A stretch of DNA of 19,167 nucleotides. Origin: CAYVBE01 sp964448935. Its GTDB lineage: Bacteria > Planctomycetota > Brocadiia > SM23-32. Shown piece after piece: positions 15,146 through 19,167 of the stretch. The stretch's first letter is position 1, and each line of letters opens with the position of its first letter. The DNA lies in contig CAYVBE010000066.1 in NCBI GenBank assembly GCA_964448935.1, positions 1 through 19,167 on the forward strand. The letters are read 5' to 3'. The notes beneath the pieces were generated by a model. It was given only the letters and a program-made list of their open reading frames with translations, did no database searches and was not told the DNA's origin. Made by a program: the position numbers and the translations under genes.

Positions 15146-15811
15146 TTGCATATCCCACTTACCGGGTATGGACGACGGGAGATTCTTCTGGGCGGCCTCG
15201 TGTGCATCGCGGCCCTGGTGGCCGGTGTGGTCCTCTTCTGGCCCCTGGCGCTCATCGGGCTCCTGCTGTGGGGCTGCCTGCTGGCCTTCTTCCGGGACCC
15301 GGAACGTTCCGTTCGTTCCACACCCGACACGCTTCTGAGCCCCGCCGACGGTGTGGTTCAGGACATTCAGGAGGTGGCCAACCCGCCGGGCGATTTTCTC
15401 TCCGGACCCGCCCTGCGCATCGGCATTTTCATGTCCATTCTCAACTGCCACGTCAACCGAGCGCCCGCAGCGGGCACGGTGCGGTTCGTCCGCCACTATC
15501 CCGGCCGGTTTCATGACGCGCGGAACCCGCGTGCGGCTTCCGAGAACGAACATAACCTGCTGGGGGTCGAGTTGCCGGACGGCCGCAGGATACTGGTCAA
15601 TCAGATCGCCGGCCGCATCGCCCGGCGCATCGTCTGCGCGGTGCAGCCCGGCGACACGCTGGAAGCCGGGAAGCGATTCGGAATGGTCAAGTTCGGCAGC
15701 CGGCTTGAACTTTTTGTGCCTGCGTCGGACAAAGTAGCTGTGTTCGTACACCCTTCGCAAAAGGTCAAAGCCGGCATTGACGCCCTCGCTTCATACAAAG
15801 ACGCCCCCTGA
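15146..15811 (+). CDS. psd: Phosphatidylserine decarboxylase proenzyme (short form)
   Basis: Psd converts phosphatidylserine to phosphatidylethanolamine at the cytoplasmic membrane. The 221-residue protein matches the short, archaeal-type form: two membrane helices (about 12-48), FFRDPER (48-54), SPADG (65-69), HVNRAP (102-107) and the self-cleavage site FGS. Cleavage between G184 and S185 turns the Ser into the pyruvoyl cofactor. The start is TTG at 15146, with GAGG about nine bases upstream; no in-frame ATG precedes the membrane helices. Its 3' end overlaps the start of the next gene by up to 35 bases. pssA, a frequent neighbour that makes the substrate, is not present here. Confidence 0.92.
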   Translation: MHIPLTGYGRREILLGGLVCIAALVAGVVLFWPLALIGLLLWGCLLAFFRDPERSVRSTPDTLLSPADGVVQDIQEVANPPGDFLSGPALRIGIFMSILNCHVNRAPAAGTVRFVRHYPGRFHDARNPRAASENEHNLLGVELPDGRRILVNQIAGRIARRIVCAVQPGDTLEAGKRFGMVKFGSRLELFVPASDKVAVFVHPSQKVKAGIDALASYKDAP

Positions 15812-18800
15812 CCGGCCGCGGCCCGGTTGTGCGGCCAGAAGGCAGTTCCTCCCGGCTCTCATGCCCGCCGTGCTTCTGCTGCTCTGCGCGTCGGCGCTCG
15901 CGGGGCCGACGGAGCCCATGCTTCGGAAGGCGCGCCAACTGGCTGCGCACGAACCCCAGATTGACATCCGCATCCGACTGCTCGCAGAGGTGGGCGCCGC
16001 CTGCGCGGAGACGGGGCACGCCGGACTGGCCGAAGAAGTTTTCCGTCAGGCGGCCGCCGACACCAAGAACGCCGACGACCCCGACACGTTGCTCGCCATC
16101 CTGTCCCGCACGTGCGCCGAGAGCCACCTGTACGAACTGGCCCGGGAGTGCGCGGCCGGTATAAGCCTGCCCGGACACCGGGCGGCGGCCCTGCTGGACG
16201 CCGCCGAAAAAGCGGGCGCGAAGGCGGACCCGCTCGCGCTTCTGATGGACAACGTCCTTGAGGCCGTCCGTGAGGAGTACAGCGCAGACCGACGCGCCCG
16301 ACACCTTGCGCGCGGTGCGATGATCTGCGCCGAGGCCGGCATGCCTGCTCGGGCAAATGAACTGCTCGAAGAGGCGCGGGGAGCGGCGACGGCCGAGGTG
16401 GCCGTAGCGCACTGTGTGGCGGCGCAGCCCGATCAGGCCCGCGCGCTGGTCTCCGAGATGCAGCCGCCGCCCGCGCGCGCGGCGGCCCTCCTGGAATGCG
16501 CGGGCGCCCTGTTGGACCGAGAGAGGACCGACGAGGCAAGCGGCTTCATGTCCGAGGCCCTCGGACTGCGGGAGAAACTCGACTCCGCCGCCGGCATCAC
16601 CACCCTTCTCGACGCGGCCGCCGGCTACGGCCGAAACGGACACGTGGAGGCCGCGAAAATCCTGCTGGAGACAGCCGAACGCATCGGCGCCGAGATCGGT
16701 CTTGAGTCCGGGCAGAGGAAGCGACTGGAGTATCTCTACGGGGAACTGGGCCTTTGGGTGGACGCGGCCCGGATTGCGCGGGAAGACGGCAAGACGGGAC
16801 AGGTCTACCGGTACGAGATCAAGGCGCTCCTGGCGCGCGCCCGCCGGGGGGAGACCGAGGCCGCGTTCGAGGACCTGGTGGCACTGGACGGTGAGTATGC
16901 CAGCTACGCCGGTCCGCAACTACTGGGCGATATCTACGAACTCTACCTCCGCCGCCTGCCCGATACGTCGCTGAGCGAACTGGCAGCTCTGGGCCCCGTC
17001 GGTTCGGAATACGTAGCCATCCAGGCGCTGGCCAGGGCCGCCGTGCGGAGGGGGGACTACCCGGCCGTCATCCCCCTGCTGGAAAAGCGCGAGAAGGTTC
17101 CCGCCACGCAGAGCATTGTGGCCGACATCGCCTCCTACGCGCTGCAACAGTCCGGTCCGGAAGAGGCAAAGGAAGCCATCGCCATGGCGGAAGAGGCGCT
17201 GGAGATGCTGACGACTACCGCCCGCTACCTGGAGATCCTCTACCAGATAGGCAGCAACGCGCTGGAAGCGGGATACCGCGATCGGGCGCGCAGCGTGGCC
17301 GATCGCATTTTGGCACGGCTCGCCACGTCCAACCTCCACGACCAGGAGGCGCGCCAACTGGTACAGGTCGCCATCCTGGAAAACTGGCTCGGAAGGCCGG
17401 ACACGGCGCAGGAACTCATCTCCACCGCACTGCCAAGAGCACAGGAGATCGGCTGCCACAGTTGCCAAATCGAGACGCTGCAGGGCATCTTCGACGACCT
17501 CCGCAACGCCGACGCGCGCGACCTGCTCCTCGCCGCACTGGAGGAGACCCATCTCTCGCAGACACTTCTGGAGCAGTCGCTGAACACTCTACAGAGGTCC
17601 CCAGAATGGCCGGACTCGGATGTGCGCCGCCTGCTGCGGATGGCCCTGGACGGCGCGCTGCGGCGCGGACGGCAGGAGCAGCGCGTGCGGGCCGTCCTGC
17701 AGGTGGCGTCGGCATACCGGCGGGCCGGCGTCGCGCCCGGTTCTCGTGCGCTTGCTATCCTGGCCGAAGCCCCACTGGAGCCCGGCCGCCGGTCGCTGGG
17801 TGCGCAGGAGTCCCCGGAAGAGCTTATAGACCGGCTGAACCGACAGGGCTCGGTTCCGGTGTCTCTGGCATTTTTCACCGACGAGGCCTGCCCGGAATGC
17901 ACCAGAGCGAAAGGACTGCTGGAAGAGGTGAAGAAGAGCCTGACCGGCCCGGACCTGACGATCAGCGAGTACGATCTGGACGCTTCGGCCAAGAACGCGC
18001 ACATGAACAAGGCACTCTGCGGCTACCTGCGCCTCCCACAGGAGTTTCACGGCAAGAGGCCCGCCGTCTTCTCGTCCGCCGGCGCGCTGTTCGGTGAGGA
18101 AATCACGGAATCCAACGTCCTGGCGCTCGTCGCCACGGCCCGCTACAAACCGTCGCCGGAGGAGATATACAGCCGGGGCAAGGGCGAGCGCAGCGTGACC
18201 GAAGACCTGCAGAAGGAGTATGAAGCCCTGGCCTTCACAGGCGTGGTCGTGGCGGGCCTGGCCGACGGCGTGAACCCCTGCGCCTTCACGGTCATCATTT
18301 TCCTGCTCTCCTACCTGACTCTGGTCGGCAAAGACCGCCACCAGGTGCTCGCCGTCGGGGCGGTATTCGCCCTGGCGGTGTTCCTGACCTATTTCGCCGC
18401 CGGGCTGGGCCTTTCGCAGGTGGTGGGGCGGCTGAAGGAGATATCCCAGGTCGTCCGTGTCGTCCTCTACGGCGCGGCGGCCGCACTGCTGCTGGTGGCG
18501 GCGGTCCTGAGCTTCCGCGACGCATGGCTCTGTGCGAACGGCAAGAGCAAGGATATGGCGCTCTCCCTGCCGGACGCACTGAAGAGCACAATTCGCCGCA
18601 GAATCTCCCATGAGGCGCGGCTGGGTCTCACCGTGGGGGGCACCGCCCTGCTGGGGGTTGTGGTAGCGCTGTTCGAGCTGCCCTGCACGGGACAGGTCTA
18701 TATCCCTATAATCCTCGCGCTGCACGATCTGCCGCAACACTTCTGGGGTCCGGTGGGCTGGCTGCTGCTCTACAACCTCTGCTTCATCGTGCCGCTGCTG

Positions 18801-18953
18801 ATCGTCATCGGCGCGGTCTTTTGCGGGCTGACCTCGGAAAAACTCACCGACCTGTTCCGCCGACACGTGGCCAAAACGAAGCTGGCCCTCGGGACCGCTT
18901 TCCTGCTGCTCTGCGCCCTTATGCTGGCGCTCATCTTCTGGAAACCGGTGTGA
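15777..18953 (+). CDS. Fusion protein: helical-repeat solenoid + thioredoxin-like CxxC domain + CcdA/DsbD-type membrane domain
   Basis: The 1058-residue protein carries a signal peptide (RRQFLPALM then a hydrophobic core to about residue 42). A long helical-repeat region of TPR-like pairs (about 45-690) follows, with a CHSC pair at 560-563. Next is a thioredoxin/glutaredoxin-like domain (about 690-805) with active-site C705-P-E-C708 and a probable cis-Pro762 (KRPAVF). The last part is a six-helix CcdA/DsbD-like domain (about 818-1056) with Cys835 (NPCAF) and Cys970 (LPCTG), the pair that passes electrons across the membrane in DsbD and CcdA. It should carry reductant from cytoplasmic thioredoxin to periplasmic targets held by the solenoid. 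The TTG at 15777, overlapping psd by 35 bases, is one possible start; ATG at 15861 is the alternative but would shorten the signal peptide. Neither has a strong ribosome site. Confidence 0.85.
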   Translation: MTPSLHTKTPPDRPRPGCAARRQFLPALMPAVLLLLCASALAGPTEPMLRKARQLAAHEPQIDIRIRLLAEVGAACAETGHAGLAEEVFRQAAADTKNADDPDTLLAILSRTCAESHLYELARECAAGISLPGHRAAALLDAAEKAGAKADPLALLMDNVLEAVREEYSADRRARHLARGAMICAEAGMPARANELLEEARGAATAEVAVAHCVAAQPDQARALVSEMQPPPARAAALLECAGALLDRERTDEASGFMSEALGLREKLDSAAGITTLLDAAAGYGRNGHVEAAKILLETAERIGAEIGLESGQRKRLEYLYGELGLWVDAARIAREDGKTGQVYRYEIKALLARARRGETEAAFEDLVALDGEYASYAGPQLLGDIYELYLRRLPDTSLSELAALGPVGSEYVAIQALARAAVRRGDYPAVIPLLEKREKVPATQSIVADIASYALQQSGPEEAKEAIAMAEEALEMLTTTARYLEILYQIGSNALEAGYRDRARSVADRILARLATSNLHDQEARQLVQVAILENWLGRPDTAQELISTALPRAQEIGCHSCQIETLQGIFDDLRNADARDLLLAALEETHLSQTLLEQSLNTLQRSPEWPDSDVRRLLRMALDGALRRGRQEQRVRAVLQVASAYRRAGVAPGSRALAILAEAPLEPGRRSLGAQESPEELIDRLNRQGSVPVSLAFFTDEACPECTRAKGLLEEVKKSLTGPDLTISEYDLDASAKNAHMNKALCGYLRLPQEFHGKRPAVFSSAGALFGEEITESNVLALVATARYKPSPEEIYSRGKGERSVTEDLQKEYEALAFTGVVVAGLADGVNPCAFTVIIFLLSYLTLVGKDRHQVLAVGAVFALAVFLTYFAAGLGLSQVVGRLKEISQVVRVVLYGAAAALLLVAAVLSFRDAWLCANGKSKDMALSLPDALKSTIRRRISHEARLGLTVGGTALLGVVVALFELPCTGQVYIPIILALHDLPQHFWGPVGWLLLYNLCFIVPLLIVIGAVFCGLTSEKLTDLFRRHVAKTKLALGTAFLLLCALMLALIFWKPV

Positions 18954-18978
18954 TGGTGGTCGGCAGGGTACGTAGAAA

Positions 18979-19055
18979 TGGTGGGCGGTACAGGACTTGA
19001 ACCTGTGGCCTCCAGCGTGTCGAGCTGGCGCTCTGCCCAATTGAGCTAACCGCCC
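18979..19055 (-). tRNA. tRNA-Val (anticodon GAC) with C33 and encoded CCA
   Basis: All arms fold. The acceptor is GGGCGGT/ACCGCCC, the D arm GCTC/GAGC with GG in the loop, the anticodon stem CCAGC/GCTGG and the T arm ACAGG-TTCAAGT-CCTGT. Discriminator A and an encoded CCA follow. The seven-base anticodon loop is TCGACAC, so bases 34-36 are GAC (Val) and position 33, just 5' of the anticodon, is C instead of the nearly universal U. A35, C36 and A73 fit valine identity. The gene is otherwise intact and has a strong promoter, so it is probably expressed. Confidence 0.85.
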
Positions 19056-19067
19056 ACCGAAAGAACG

Positions 19068-19096
19068 ATTCTATAGGACAGCCCGGAAGCTGTCAA
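19068..19096 (-). promoter_or_regulatory. Strong sigma-70-like promoter of the tRNA gene
   Basis: Minus-strand TTGACA (19096-19091, perfect) and TAGAAT (19073-19068, 5/6) are 17 bases apart. Initiation near 19061 leaves about six bases before the mature tRNA 5' end. Confidence 0.75.
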
Positions 19097-19122
19097 GAAA
19101 TTCGCCACGGCTACAGGGTCAT

Positions 19123-19167
19123 TCAATTATCGGTTTTCTGTTGTCCTTTCCGGATCACCGCTGCGCA
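19123..19167 (-). CDS. Possible C-terminal end of a gene entering from the right edge
   Basis: One minus-strand frame is open from the window edge for 14 codons, ending in RKGQQKTDN and a TGA at 19125-19123. Such a short tail is weak evidence. The rest of 19097-19167 shows nothing else. Confidence 0.2.
   Translation of the reverse strand, partial: CAAVIRKGQQKTDN

Noticed and set aside
17589..19040. A 483-codon minus-strand frame opposite the redox fusion and running into the tRNA
   Set aside because: It overlaps the tRNA gene and the membrane domain on the other strand, and reads as Gln/Arg/His-rich noise.

Overview
The window is GC-rich chromosomal DNA from a Gram-negative bacterium. An outer-membrane porin of the phosphate-selective O/P type, a PhoB/PhoR pair and a phosphatidylserine decarboxylase all point to a double-membrane cell. 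The style of several genes (a sulfatase-fold hydrolase without the usual Cys/Ser, a PstA with a large N-terminal insertion, a helical-repeat/thioredoxin/CcdA fusion) suggests a Planctomycetota/PVC-like or related candidate phylum. That placement is an inference from gene style, not a match I could test.

From position 1 to 11907 every gene lies on the minus strand. Read in the direction of transcription: a small metallophosphoesterase (11907-11272), a regulator with three tandem XRE helix-turn-helix domains (11082-10225), a sulfatase-fold hydrolase with Thr at the nucleophile position (10098-8662), phoB (8569-7883), phoR (7879-6107), a 62-residue membrane protein (6007-5819), a strong hairpin, a phosphate-selective porin (5522-4146), pstS (4003-3143), a perfect hairpin, pstC (3031-1898), pstA (1892-558) and pstB (544-1, cut by the window edge). 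Together this is a phosphate-starvation island. The porin admits phosphate, PstS captures it, PstCAB pumps it in, and PhoR/PhoB sense limitation and drive expression. A PhoB-box-like direct repeat lies upstream of pstS. phoU is not in view and could lie beyond position 1.

From 12076 to 18953 the genes are mixed housekeeping and accessory. There is an MFS transporter (+), convergent with an enolase-superfamily enzyme (-) that shares an apparent operon with a CooT-like small nickel-binding protein. A divergent promoter region with two good sigma-70-like promoters separates cooT from psd (+). psd overlaps the start of a large protein that fuses a signal peptide, a helical-repeat solenoid, a CxxC thioredoxin-like domain and a CcdA/DsbD-type membrane electron carrier.

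The window ends with a minus-strand tRNA-Val(GAC) behind a strong promoter. Its anticodon loop carries C at position 33, where U is nearly universal. No CRISPR array, insertion sequence, integrase or rRNA was seen. The best candidates for something undescribed are the solenoid-thioredoxin-CcdA fusion, the triple-XRE regulator, the Thr-type sulfatase homologue beside phoB, the small protein in the phoBR unit, and the C33 tRNA.
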